DNA from: Novosphingobium sp. ZN18A2
GTDB lineage: Bacteria; Pseudomonadota; Alphaproteobacteria; Sphingomonadales; Sphingomonadaceae
Length of the DNA: 64,000 bases
Direction: 5' to 3'
Assembly: GCF_036784765.1 (NCBI RefSeq)
Contig: NZ_CP136651.1
Span: 3,174,001-3,238,000 of the forward strand
Shown here: positions 28,653 through 36,537 of the stretch, in pieces
Layout: every line of letters starts with the position of its first letter
How positions within the stretch are numbered: the first letter of the stretch is position 1
The notes under the pieces: model-generated
Seen by the model: only the letters and a program-made list of their open reading frames with translations
Told to the model about the DNA's origin: nothing
Database searches by the model: none
Position numbers and translations under genes: made by a program

Positions 28653-28979
28653 ATGAGCGCTACAAGGAACAAGTTTTCGCCTGAGTTTCGCGACCGTGCG
28701 GTACGGATGGTGGAGGAGCATCGGGGAGATTATCCGTCAGAGTGGGCGGCAATGACCTCGATTGCCGGAAAGGTCGGCTGCACGACCGAGACGCTGCGCC
28801 GCTGGTGCCGCGAGGAGGCGAGCCGACGAGCGGGACCAGCGGCGCAGGCCGCCAGTGACCGGGATCGGGTCAAGGCGCTGGAGCGCGAGGTGAAGGAGCT
28901 TCGCCGGGCCAACGAGATCTTGCGTAAGGCCTCGGCATATTTTGCTCAGGCGGAGCTCGACCGCCACGGCAAATGGTGA
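28653..28979 (+). CDS. IS3-family transposase OrfA
   Basis: The 108-residue protein has an N-terminal helix-turn-helix ([41 protein letters not shown]) and a leucine-zipper-like helix ([32 protein letters not shown]). It binds the IS ends. It overlaps orfB in the -1 frame; a fused OrfAB would need programmed -1 frameshifting, though no A6-7 slippery run is evident in the overlap. A good AGGAG site lies before the ATG. Confidence 0.93.
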   Translation: MSATRNKFSPEFRDRAVRMVEEHRGDYPSEWAAMTSIAGKVGCTTETLRRWCREEASRRAGPAAQAASDRDRVKALEREVKELRRANEILRKASAYFAQAELDRHGKW

Positions 28980-29901
28980 TGTCGTTCATCGACGCTCACC
29001 GGGGTGAACTGGGTATCGAGCCGATCTGCCGCGAACTGGCGGTCGCCCCGTCCTCCTATCACGAACATGCTGCCCGCCTTGCCGATCCCGGAAGGCGTCC
29101 TGCCCGTGCCCAGCGGGACGACGATCTCATGGAAGACATCAAGCGTGTCCATGAGAACAGGTTGGCTTCGCCGCCCTTCGGGTCGGCCTCTATGGCACGC
29201 GCAAGGTCTGGCACCAGTTGCGGCGCGAAGGCATCGCTGTAGCCAAGTGCACCGTGGAGCGGCTGATGCGGACCATGGGGCTGGCAGGCGTTCGGCGGGG
29301 CAAGACGACGGTCACTACCGTCAGCAACCCGAAGGCGCCATGCCCGCTCGACAAGGTCAACCGCGAGTTCCGCGTCAGCCGGCCCAACGCCCTGTGGGTG
29401 GTCGACTTTACCTATGTCCACACCTGGGCCGGGTTCGTCTACGTCGCCTTCGTGATCGATGCCTATGCCCGGCGTATCGTGGGCTGGAAGGTCAGCACCA
29501 GCGCCACGGCGAACTTCGTTTTGGATGCCCTGGAGCAGGCGATCCACGCCCGCAGACCCGGCCCCGATGACGGCCTGATCCATCACAGCGACAGGGGCGT
29601 GCAATATCTGGCCATGAACTACACCCAGCGCTTGGCAGAGGCCAACCTCGTCCCGTCCGTTGGCAGCGTCGGCGATAGCTACGACAATGCCTTGGCCGAG
29701 ACGATCAACGGTCTCTACAAGGCGGAAGTGATCTGGCGGCAGCGGTCATGGCCGAGCGTATCGGCTGTTGAAATGGCAACCCTGCGCTGGGTCGACTGGT
29801 TCAACAACCATCGCCTGTTCGGCCCCATCGGGCACATCCCACCCGCCGAGGCCGAAGCCAATTACTATGCAGCCAGAGGGAACCTCGATATGGCCGCATG
29901 A
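28973..29901 (+). pseudogene. IS3-family transposase OrfB, frameshifted
   Basis: The first part (28973 to about 29165) reads [20 protein letters not shown] through IKRVHEN. The rest continues in another frame from about 29184, with YGTRKVWHQLRREGIAVAKC and a complete integrase core: DDE residues in WVVDFTYVHTW, HHSDRGVQY and NALAETINGLYKAEV. About 20 extra bases (29164-29183) between the two halves would explain the change of frame. Both halves match what is expected of IS3 OrfB. A sequencing error cannot be excluded from here. Confidence 0.85.
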
Positions 29902-29914
29902 CTCAAATGAAACC

Positions 29915-29940
29915 GCCTCCGGAAAACCCGGGACGCTTCA
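29915..29940 (-). repeat. right terminal inverted repeat of the IS3 element
   Basis: Exact reverse complement of 28603-28628. Confidence 0.93.
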
Positions 29941-30144
29941 CAAAGCAGGTACCACCAATTGAAATCTAAAATCATTCGGTTGAGGTGGATTCACCGACAT
30001 GTTATGGAATAACTAGAGACACGGTGGCATAAAAAGAGAATCAAATCATCCCATATGGAGCTATTCAGGGCCAGCAAGAGGGTCATTGATTTATATAGGT
30101 GGCAGAATATATTTCACATCAAATACATATACTTAATTATTGTT

Positions 30145-30161
30145 TCCTCTTCTGGCACCAT
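30145..30161 (+). repeat. right attachment site candidate (attR)
   Basis: TCCTCTTCTGGCACCAT equals the tRNA-Leu 3' end at 27012-27029 with one G missing. AT-rich island sequence stops and typical high-GC sequence begins within about 20 bp after it. Confidence 0.6.
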
Positions 30162-30180
30162 CTACCTGCTCGCAGGTAAG

Positions 30181-30795
30181 CTAGATTGTTTCCGCGCCGA
30201 CTTCGGCACCCCTATAGCGAAGGTGCTTGTCCGGCAGCGCAAAGGCGCGCGCAAGGTGCAGGTGTCGCCATTGTCCCCGGAACTCCCATTCCAGGCTGAG
30301 GCCGATCCTGTGCCATCCTGCCTTGCGGAAGGCGCGCAGGGAGGGTTTGTTGGACCACCACACGAATGCGACAGCCCGCGCCGCTCCGTTTTCGAGATAG
30401 CGCGCCGTCGTGTGATCGATCAGCGTCACCGCCAATCCCTTTCCGCGGTCGGCCTCTTCGGTAACGACGTCCATGATCGCGATCTCGTTCGCTTTCAGGG
30501 GCCAGGTTGCGTCGCGGGTGTATTGGGCTGCGTCCGCATAATGGATCACCGCCTGCGGACGCCCGTCGCGGCCAATTGCAAAGCCGCCGAGCCCCGCGTC
30601 GCGATAGGTCAGCGCGTTGCGCACTTTCGCGGTGTCGCTGCAGGCAAGAAGCGCCGCGATCGCATCGTCGACGGGGCTGATCGCCTGGCCCGGCTGCAAC
30701 TGCGTGCGAACCGAAGGATCGGCGCGGGCGACGATCCAGTTTATGCGATAATCGCTGACGATGCGGTTCGCCAATCGCCTTGCGAGACGTTTCAC
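30181..30795 (-). CDS. GNAT-family N-acetyltransferase
   Basis: The 204-residue protein has an acetyl-CoA-binding GNAT core in its second half (NEIAIMDVVTEEADRGKGLAVTLIDHTTARYLE, SNKPSLRAFRKAGWHRIG). The start is GTG 30795. It is the last gene of a minus-strand run, 6 bases after the CelD-like gene. Its stop lies only 20 bases from the island's right end, so the C-terminus should be compared with orthologues. The substrate is unknown; the neighbours suggest a cell-surface glycan or peptide. Confidence 0.75.
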   Translation of the reverse strand: MKRLARRLANRIVSDYRINWIVARADPSVRTQLQPGQAISPVDDAIAALLACSDTAKVRNALTYRDAGLGGFAIGRDGRPQAVIHYADAAQYTRDATWPLKANEIAIMDVVTEEADRGKGLAVTLIDHTTARYLENGAARAVAFVWWSNKPSLRAFRKAGWHRIGLSLEWEFRGQWRHLHLARAFALPDKHLRYRGAEVGAETI

Positions 30796-30801
30796 GCCCG
30801 C

Positions 30802-31716
30802 TCAAGCCCGCAGAAAGCGCCGCATCCGCGCAAGCGCGCCGTTGCGCTGCGCAAGCGTTTTGCCCGCCGCGACCGAACGATCGAACACCGCCAGCGCGCC
30901 CAGCAGCAGGCGGCTTGAGAGGGTACGCTTCAGCAGGAAGAACGAGCAGGCATCGACAAAATCCGTGCCGAACAATTGCTTGTGCGCGCCTTCGCCTTCG
31001 GTGAAATCGAAATAGGTATAGCGTTCCTCTGCAAACAGACGGCGAAGCGCCTCCATTTGCAGCACTGTGCCTGCCGACAGGTTCGCGCGATCGGGATCGT
31101 AACCGAGAAAGGCGTAAGTCACGACGTTGTCGATTACCGGCAGGAAAAGATAGCTGACGGGCGCGTCGTTCAGGAACAGCAGGTAGGCGCGCAGCCTGTC
31201 AGCCCCGGCAAGTGCGCGCATTTCGTCCACGAATGCTTCGTCTTCGGGCAGCCCGGCGTCGAGCAGGCGCGCCTGGTACGTCTTGCGCGAAAGCGGCATG
31301 GCGTCGACCAGGAATTGGTCAAGTTCGTCCGGCGTGCGATACTCGCGCACGTCCAGCGTGCCGCCGCCCAGATCCTGTATCTTGCGGCGCTTTCGATTAA
31401 GCGTGGAACGCGCCCGCGAAGAGAACCGGCCAAGGTAACCTTCATAGGTGCCCGCCATGTCGATGTAGAACCGGCGATAGACGTGCAGCCCGCCCATAAC
31501 GAAGCCTGGATGATCCGCCACGATCGCGGGAAGCATCGCGCGTGGCACCGAATGTACGCGGTATCCTTCGCGACCATCTTCCAGTTCGGGCAGGCAGGCG
31601 GCGGTTCCGGCAACGAGTTGGGAGAGGCCGAACGCCACGGTCTGCAATGGCCTGCGCATTTCGGCGATCTTGCGCGATCCGATGACGAAGCGGATCGAAA
31701 CGTCTCCGGCGTTCAT
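30802..31716 (-). CDS. CelD/FemAB-like acyltransferase (GNAT fold)
   Basis: The 304-residue protein has a double-GNAT layout typical of Acetyltransf_6 (CelD/BcsL) proteins, with signatures YRRFYIDMAGTYEGYLGRFSSRARSTLNRKRRKIQ, DFTEGEGAHKQLFGTDFVDACSFFLLKR and VVTYAFLGYDPDRANLSAGTVLQ. Members act in exopolysaccharide or cell-wall assembly. The start is ATG 31716, ATGA-coupled to the deacetylase gene upstream. The long open frame further upstream is only a shadow of that gene. Confidence 0.83.
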   Translation of the reverse strand: MNAGDVSIRFVIGSRKIAEMRRPLQTVAFGLSQLVAGTAACLPELEDGREGYRVHSVPRAMLPAIVADHPGFVMGGLHVYRRFYIDMAGTYEGYLGRFSSRARSTLNRKRRKIQDLGGGTLDVREYRTPDELDQFLVDAMPLSRKTYQARLLDAGLPEDEAFVDEMRALAGADRLRAYLLFLNDAPVSYLFLPVIDNVVTYAFLGYDPDRANLSAGTVLQMEALRRLFAEERYTYFDFTEGEGAHKQLFGTDFVDACSFFLLKRTLSSRLLLGALAVFDRSVAAGKTLAQRNGALARMRRFLRA

Positions 31717-32672
31717 CGCGCACCGTAAAGCGCGTTGGCGACAAGCTGTTCGGAAAGGCGCTGGCCGGTCCGCAGGAAGCCGGGCGGCAGGACCGGCGTG
31801 TACTGGCGGCCCTGCACGGCCGGAGGGCGCCGGGCAAACGTGGCGCTTTGCGCGCCGTCCAGCCTTGCCAATCCTTGGCAGAAGCGTTCGAAGCGGTGCT
31901 TCACGATGCGGTTCGCCCGCAGTCGGTCGCGGCTGAGCAGTTCGAAGCTGTGCGACACGATGGTGAAGCTGTCCACGCCGCCCTGGACCGCGTGATTGAT
32001 GGCGGCCAGCATCTCGCCGCTGCCAAGCGCGGTGACCTGCGCGTGCCGAAGCCCCTCCCCGCGTGTGCCGATGCAGCCGACCGGCACTTCCACCACGCCT
32101 TCGTGCATCATGGGCTGGCGGTCTTCCGGCCCAAGCGAGATGTCGCACAGCGAACCGGCAATGCCCGGGCAATGGCTTGTGTCATAACGCAGGCCCAGTT
32201 CCGCAAGTGCGCGCAAGGTGTCGTCGTCCGCGCCATAGTTCCCGGCGCGGAAGGCGACGGGAAACGGCGCGCCCGCCCATTGCAGAACGCCCGCGGCATA
32301 GGCGATCAGTTCGCACTGGTCGTCGAACGCGAAGTCCTTGATATTCGTCCCCGTGCGCCCGTCCAGCGGATTGGCCGGGCCGGCAAGCGCAAGCCATTCG
32401 GTATGAAGGTGCAACTGCACGTCGTGGCCGCGCGAAACGATGGGGCCGACGACATCGGCAATCGCTTCCACCCCCCACAGCAGCGCGGGCATGGGATCGA
32501 CGAAGAACACCGCCTTGATCCCGTGGCGATCGAACACGTCCATCTGATAGCCGATGCCCACTTCCCCGCCGGGGGTGTCGCAGCGGATGGAGCGGGCGAA
32601 TGCCTCTTCCCGTCCGTGTGCGGCGAAGGCGGCCGAATATTCGGTGTCGATGGTGATATAGACCGACGTCAT
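31713..32672 (-). CDS. polysaccharide deacetylase-like protein
   Basis: The 319-residue protein has a carbohydrate esterase 4-like (beta/alpha) fold: MTSVYITIDTEYSAA, then KAVFFVDPMPALLWG, a likely metal-binding HDVQLHLHTEW segment, FRAGNYGADDDTLRALAELGLRYDTS, and a late SFTIVSHSFELLS. It lacks a signal peptide. It is coupled to the CelD-like gene, and together with the GNAT it forms a three-gene operon that probably modifies a surface polysaccharide; the target is inference. Confidence 0.8.
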   Translation of the reverse strand: MTSVYITIDTEYSAAFAAHGREEAFARSIRCDTPGGEVGIGYQMDVFDRHGIKAVFFVDPMPALLWGVEAIADVVGPIVSRGHDVQLHLHTEWLALAGPANPLDGRTGTNIKDFAFDDQCELIAYAAGVLQWAGAPFPVAFRAGNYGADDDTLRALAELGLRYDTSHCPGIAGSLCDISLGPEDRQPMMHEGVVEVPVGCIGTRGEGLRHAQVTALGSGEMLAAINHAVQGGVDSFTIVSHSFELLSRDRLRANRIVKHRFERFCQGLARLDGAQSATFARRPPAVQGRQYTPVLPPGFLRTGQRLSEQLVANALYGAR

Positions 32673-32865
32673 GGGCCGTGGGACCGATCCGAAAGATGCG
32701 GCGCGGTTGCCCCGCGCGCGATAGAACACGGTTCGTGGTATCGGCGCCGGGTTAATTCCGCGTTTCCTTGCACCGTTCCTTGTACCGTTTGCTGGGCGGA
32801 TTGGGACGACGGGGCGAAGTGCTGTATGCTGCGCGCATGAAACCCAGCCGCAGGGGAGACGCGAC

Positions 32866-33243
32866 GTGACCGACGAGACCACTCCGCCGCCATCGGGCCA
32901 GCAGCCGTCCGGCGGCTTCGATTTCAACCGGCCGACGGTTATCGCGCTTTTGTATATCTTCTCCTTCGCCACCGGGATTTCGGGCATCGTGGGCGTGATC
33001 CTGGCCTATTCGTGGCGCAACGAGGCGATGGAGCCGTGGGAGGAGAGCCATTACACATACCTGATCCGCACCTTCTGGATCGCGCTGGCCGGCACCATAC
33101 TGGGCATGGTGCTGATGATCGTGCTGGTGGGCGTGCTGGTGATCATGGCGGCCGCGGTGCAGATGCTGGTGCGCAGCGTTTTCGTGATGGTGAACGCGCA
33201 GAAGAAGGCGCCCATGCCGCACCCGGAAACGCTGGTGGCCTGA
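32866..33243 (+). CDS. DUF4870-like small membrane protein
   Basis: The 125-residue protein has three membrane segments (about residues 26-46, 66-86 and 88-108) and charged ends. The motif NRPTVIALLYIFSFATGISGIVGVILAY resembles the DUF4870/TIC20-like family. The start is GTG 32866 after a GGGGA site. The function is unknown. Confidence 0.75.
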   Translation: MTDETTPPPSGQQPSGGFDFNRPTVIALLYIFSFATGISGIVGVILAYSWRNEAMEPWEESHYTYLIRTFWIALAGTILGMVLMIVLVGVLVIMAAAVQMLVRSVFVMVNAQKKAPMPHPETLVA

Positions 33244-33415
33244 AGCGCCATCGGCAAGACAGGCCAGGCGCGGTGCGAGCGCCGGAAATGCGGGAATCCT
33301 GCCCGCCCCGCAAAGCGATTGTGCCCTACCCGATCAAGCGATAGGTTCCCATCCGCGGGCCGATTCCAGGCGCCACAAAGGCGATGCCGGCCCGCGATCG
33401 AGAGGAGCATTCGCT

Positions 33416-33964
33416 ATGAACCAGCCTGAACATTCCGCCCAGAATCCGCCACCGCCCACGCTGGGCATCGCCCTGCTGATATGGCTGGGCGTGATCGTTG
33501 CGATCATCGGCTTCGTGGCCATCGGCTATGCCCTGTCGCTGGTGCCGCTTTATGCCGGGTTCACGCTGGTCTGGTACTGGGCGAATGTCGACAAGCTGAG
33601 CTTCACCTTCGCGCCGGCGACCGTGGTCGGCGCTGTGGCCGGGACGGCGAATGCATGGCTGCTGCAATGGGCGGCCGCAAACCACAACACCGCGCTGATC
33701 GTCGCCGCGCTGGCGATTTTGGCGGTGGTGCTGCTGTTGAGCATCATGGAACGCGCGCAGATTTTCGCCAACGCGTCCTATATGCTGTTCGTTACCGTCG
33801 CCTGCGCGCCGCTGCTGCAACAGGGCGAAAACTTCGTGCAGGTGATCGAGACGATCCTGCTGGGCGCGGTCTATTTCGGCGGACTGGTGTGGATCGGCAT
33901 GAAGGCGTTCGGCGGCAGCAAGACCGAACAGGCCGCCGAAGAGCGGCTGGGCGTGGAAGCCTGA
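33416..33964 (+). CDS. conserved membrane protein of unknown function
   Basis: The 182-residue protein has about five hydrophobic segments and a Pro-rich cytoplasmic N-terminus. A GAGGAG site precedes the ATG by 7 bases, which supports a real gene. I recognise no family. It follows another small membrane protein on the same strand by 172 bases. Confidence 0.7.
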   Translation: MNQPEHSAQNPPPPTLGIALLIWLGVIVAIIGFVAIGYALSLVPLYAGFTLVWYWANVDKLSFTFAPATVVGAVAGTANAWLLQWAAANHNTALIVAALAILAVVLLLSIMERAQIFANASYMLFVTVACAPLLQQGENFVQVIETILLGAVYFGGLVWIGMKAFGGSKTEQAAEERLGVEA

Positions 33965-34014
33965 CGGGCACAGAGCGCACGTAAAACGGCACCGACAGCG
34001 CGCAGGCGGGCACC

Positions 34015-34353
34015 TCAGCCCGTCGGTTCGCTGGCGGTGGACGGTGCAGCAGACGGCGATGCGGCGGGTGCGCCGCCGGTCGTGCCCTGGTGCATCGCAT
34101 CCTGATTCATCGCGCCCTGATTCATGGCGTCGTTGTTCATGCCTGCACCGTTCGTCCCGGTGCCATTCATTCCGGTGCCGTTCATCGCGCCCATCGTGGC
34201 GGGTGCGGCGTTGGCGGGATCGCCTACAGGCTCGTTATAACCGCGCGGGATCATCGAGACCATCAGCGCCACGACCAGCACCACGATCAGCGAGCCCAGC
34301 ACCCAGACCCAGCGCTTTCCGCTGAGCGGCAGTTCTTCATCTTCGGGTTCCAC
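34015..34353 (-). CDS. hypothetical membrane-anchored protein with Met/Asn/Gly repeats
   Basis: The 112-residue protein starts at GTG 34353 behind AAAGGAG. It has an acidic N-terminus, one membrane segment (WVWVLGSLIVVLVVALMVSMI), then a periplasmic tail of short degenerate repeats (MNGTG, MNGTG, TNGAG, MNNDA, MNQGA, MNQDA, MHQGT) and an Ala/Pro/Ser-rich end. The Met/His content could bind metal, but there is no direct evidence. Confidence 0.65.
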   Translation of the reverse strand: MEPEDEELPLSGKRWVWVLGSLIVVLVVALMVSMIPRGYNEPVGDPANAAPATMGAMNGTGMNGTGTNGAGMNNDAMNQGAMNQDAMHQGTTGGAPAASPSAAPSTASEPTG

Positions 34354-34575
34354 GGGATGACTCCTTTATCGGTTCTATCCGGCATTCCCTGTCGGGATCA
34401 CGCGATCAACGTGCGGGGCGGCGGGGTTGTTCCGACGCGCGCCGCAGCGCCCGCCCGTCCGTTCTCGCGAGGTTCAGGGAGAATGGGGCAAAGCCGGATT
34501 CGTCCTTGGGGAGCGCCGCCCGCGCCGGTCACGCCATGCGCGCCGCGCGGGAGCGAACAAGGAAAGGCCCGGAAA

Positions 34576-35184
34576 ATGGCCGCGACAACAGCATCCCCCC
34601 TGCCGGCCGGCGCCGCGCCGCCGAACGATGGCGAGCCGCATGACGGCGTGCGCCGCAGGGACTTTATCAACGTTGCCGCGATAAGCGCGGCGGGCGTGGG
34701 CGGGCTAGTAACGCTCTATCCGCTGATCAGCCAGATGGCCCCTTCGGCCGACGTGCTGGCGCAGAGCACAACCGAAGTGGACATATCCTCGGTCCAGCCG
34801 GGGCAGGGCATCGTCGCCAAGTATCGTTCGCAGCCGCTGTTCCTGCGCAAGCTGACGCAAAAGGAGATCGCGCGGGCGAACGCGGTGCCGCTTTCGGAAC
34901 TGCGCGATCCGCAGACGCTGGCCGAACGCACCAAGCCCGGTCACGAGGAATGGCTGATAACGATGGGCGTATGCACGCACCTTGGCTGCGTGCCGCTGGG
35001 CATCACGTCAGACCAGGACCGCGGCGACTATGGCGGCTATTTCTGCCCCTGCCACGGATCGCAATACGATACCGCCGCCCGCATCAGGAAGGGTCCCGCG
35101 CCGAAGAACCTTGTGGTGCCGGATTGCGTGTTCAAGACGCCGACCGTGGTGAAGGCGGGGGTGAAATCGCTGACGGCGGCGTGA
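34576..35184 (+). CDS. petA: ubiquinol-cytochrome c reductase Rieske iron-sulfur subunit
   Basis: The 202-residue protein has a Tat-type N-terminus (RRRDF at residues 26-30, then a hydrophobic anchor) and both 2Fe-2S ligand boxes: Cys133-Thr-His135-Leu-Gly-Cys138 and Cys157-Pro-Cys159-His160. It passes electrons from ubiquinol to cytochrome c1 in the bc1 complex. The genes for cytochrome b and c1, which usually follow, are not in the window; a restriction-modification pair lies immediately downstream instead. Confidence 0.96.
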   Translation: MAATTASPLPAGAAPPNDGEPHDGVRRRDFINVAAISAAGVGGLVTLYPLISQMAPSADVLAQSTTEVDISSVQPGQGIVAKYRSQPLFLRKLTQKEIARANAVPLSELRDPQTLAERTKPGHEEWLITMGVCTHLGCVPLGITSDQDRGDYGGYFCPCHGSQYDTAARIRKGPAPKNLVVPDCVFKTPTVVKAGVKSLTAA

Positions 35185-35237
35185 TGGGGTGGCAGTTCAA
35201 TCTCGCTGGGAGAACCGAAGCCCGATTGTCAAATGAG

Positions 35238-35828
35238 TCAATCTTCTACGTAGAGTTGATCGCTGATCCCAAACACCACAATCGGACAGCCACCCCCAGA
35301 ACCACCACGGAGACGTGGCAGGAGCTTTCCCATGTGTGTTGTCGAATTTCCGTAGCTGGATCCCTTACCCAATCTATTGAAAATCACTTGCAATTCTGAA
35401 CACCTGGTAATGATAACCCCAACATCAATCACTTGAAGGTCAAACAAAAGTCTGAAATTGTTCAAATCGCGATCGTAGAACGGATCTTTATTGTTCCATT
35501 CCACCTCAATCGCAACTCGATCCTTAAAACAATCAACAGCGTGGGTCGGAGATTCGGTTGCCTCGCCATCAACTACGATTGAGGTTGCAAATTGCCTCTC
35601 GGTCCAGCCCGCTTCTTTTAGAGGCTTCTCAAGCCGAGCCACGATAGAAGATCGATTGCCCCCTGCGGCGACGACTTCGCTACGCAAAAGCCGAAAGATT
35701 CGAAGAGCGTTTTGAATTTCGTCCCACTCGTTTGGGCAAGCTGTCGCCAGAATGCCAACGGCGTTGCGCCATTCATGCACTTCATAGAGAGCGACAATGT
35801 CAGGCGGGACAAGATGATCAGTTGTCAC
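35238..35828 (-). CDS. BglII/BstYI-like type II restriction endonuclease
   Basis: The 196-residue protein has the family's hallmark AIEVEWNNKDPFYDRDLNNFR, with probable metal-site residues Asp99, Glu108 and Glu110. By family it would cut a GATC-centred hexamer (AGATCT or RGATCY), but its exact site cannot be read from sequence. The start is GTG 35828, 3 bases after the methyltransferase stop, so methylase precedes nuclease in one transcript. Base composition is clearly more AT-rich than neighbours, a sign of transfer. Confidence 0.85.
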   Translation of the reverse strand: MTTDHLVPPDIVALYEVHEWRNAVGILATACPNEWDEIQNALRIFRLLRSEVVAAGGNRSSIVARLEKPLKEAGWTERQFATSIVVDGEATESPTHAVDCFKDRVAIEVEWNNKDPFYDRDLNNFRLLFDLQVIDVGVIITRCSELQVIFNRLGKGSSYGNSTTHMGKLLPRLRGGSGGGCPIVVFGISDQLYVED

Positions 35829-35831
35829 TGC

Positions 35832-36485
35832 TTATTCTGCCGGAATCGCCGTAGCACTGTTATAGCCGTAAGTCGCCCAATCAGGGGCATAACTATCATC
35901 TGCCTGGTTGCCCCAAACGGTCCAGCCTTTACGCTTACCTCGGCTGAACAATTCGATGCGTGGCCCCCAACTACATTCCTCAATAATCTTGTATTGTTCG
36001 TCAGGTTTGCGGCTGTGTTCGCGCTTTCGACTCTGGATCATATTCACCTGCCGACGTCCAGCATCGAGCGTACGCGCATTCTTTCCACGTACACCGAACA
36101 ACAGGAGTTCGGTCACGTTACGAAAATAGAAGCCTACTCCGCGACCGTCTGACCCGCCGTCTTTCCGCACTTTGTGCCAGACAATGTTGGAAACATAGCG
36201 AAAGCCCCACGCCTCCATTACCTTGAGGCCATCAGGTAGCAACGCGTTAGGTACCCACATATATAAATGCGACGGATCAGCGGCAATTTCCTGCACTGGC
36301 AAAGCGCAAATTTCGTCAAGCGTCATCGTTCCATAGCGGTTGAGACGCTTGTGTTCGGGTGCAACCTTGCCAGTGCGGTTCTGAAACTGCCACGGTGGAT
36401 CAGCAAGAACTGTCCCGAACTGCTTGCCACGCGCAGTTCGAATAAGATCAAGATGCGCGGCGAGTGGACCATCTGATGAGAACAT
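35832..36485 (-). CDS. MT-A70-family DNA adenine methyltransferase
   Basis: The 217-residue protein has the catalytic DPPW at residues 29-32 (GTVLADPPWQFQN), the MT-A70 blocks HLYMWVPNALLPDGLKVMEAWGFRYVSNIVWHK and VTELLLFGVRG, and a C-terminal PRIELFSRGKRKGWTVWGNQ. It should make N6-methyladenine at the site cut by the adjoining nuclease. It lies 52 bases after nrdB on the same strand and is AT-richer than its neighbours. No controller protein gene is present. Confidence 0.9.
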   Translation of the reverse strand: MFSSDGPLAAHLDLIRTARGKQFGTVLADPPWQFQNRTGKVAPEHKRLNRYGTMTLDEICALPVQEIAADPSHLYMWVPNALLPDGLKVMEAWGFRYVSNIVWHKVRKDGGSDGRGVGFYFRNVTELLLFGVRGKNARTLDAGRRQVNMIQSRKREHSRKPDEQYKIIEECSWGPRIELFSRGKRKGWTVWGNQADDSYAPDWATYGYNSATAIPAE

Positions 36486-36537
36486 AACGAGATCCTATGC
36501 ACATGCTGTGCATGGGTCAAATTGTTTATTTGCCACC

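Larger units (their letters stand above)
28603..29940 (+). mobile_element. IS3-family insertion sequence (IS51-like group), 1338 bp
   Basis: Perfect 26-bp terminal inverted repeats lie at 28603-28628 and 29915-29940 (outer end TGAAGCGTCCCGGGTTTTCC). Between them lie orfA and orfB of an IS3-type transposase. Termini are TG...CA. Flanks CAG/CAA do not form an exact target duplication. OrfB is frameshifted, so the copy is probably unable to move by itself. Confidence 0.93.
28453..30000 (-). pseudogene. small ORF split by the IS3 element
   Basis: Joining 29941-30000 to 28453-28602 on the minus strand restores one frame of about 68 codons. It starts at an ATG (29998-30000), with an in-frame TAG five codons upstream, and ends at a TAG (28453-28455). 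The rejoined peptide reads MSVNPPQPNDFRFQLVVPAL, then LRLRIVMDEGGWTLTPGA, and ends GRFDDFR. Flanking triplets CAG (28600-28602) and CAA (29941-29943) differ by one base and may be a decayed 3-bp target duplication, which would keep the frame. I recognise no domain and see no strong ribosome site. Whether it was a true gene is uncertain. Confidence 0.5.
27012..30161 (+). mobile_element. small decayed genomic island in tRNA-Leu
   Basis: The element is bounded by the tRNA-Leu 3' end and its near copy at 30145-30161. It carries a tyrosine integrase directly after the tRNA, an IS3-family insertion and a split small ORF. Its right part (29941-30180) is clearly AT-rich against the surrounding genome. 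Only 3.1 kb remains, about 1.8 kb without the IS, so this is a remnant or a satellite-sized element. The one-base mismatch between ends suggests age. Confidence 0.65.

Noticed and set aside
28598..29945. exact target-site duplication of the IS3 element
   Set aside because: Flanking triplets are CAG and CAA; only two of three bases agree, so an exact duplication cannot be claimed.
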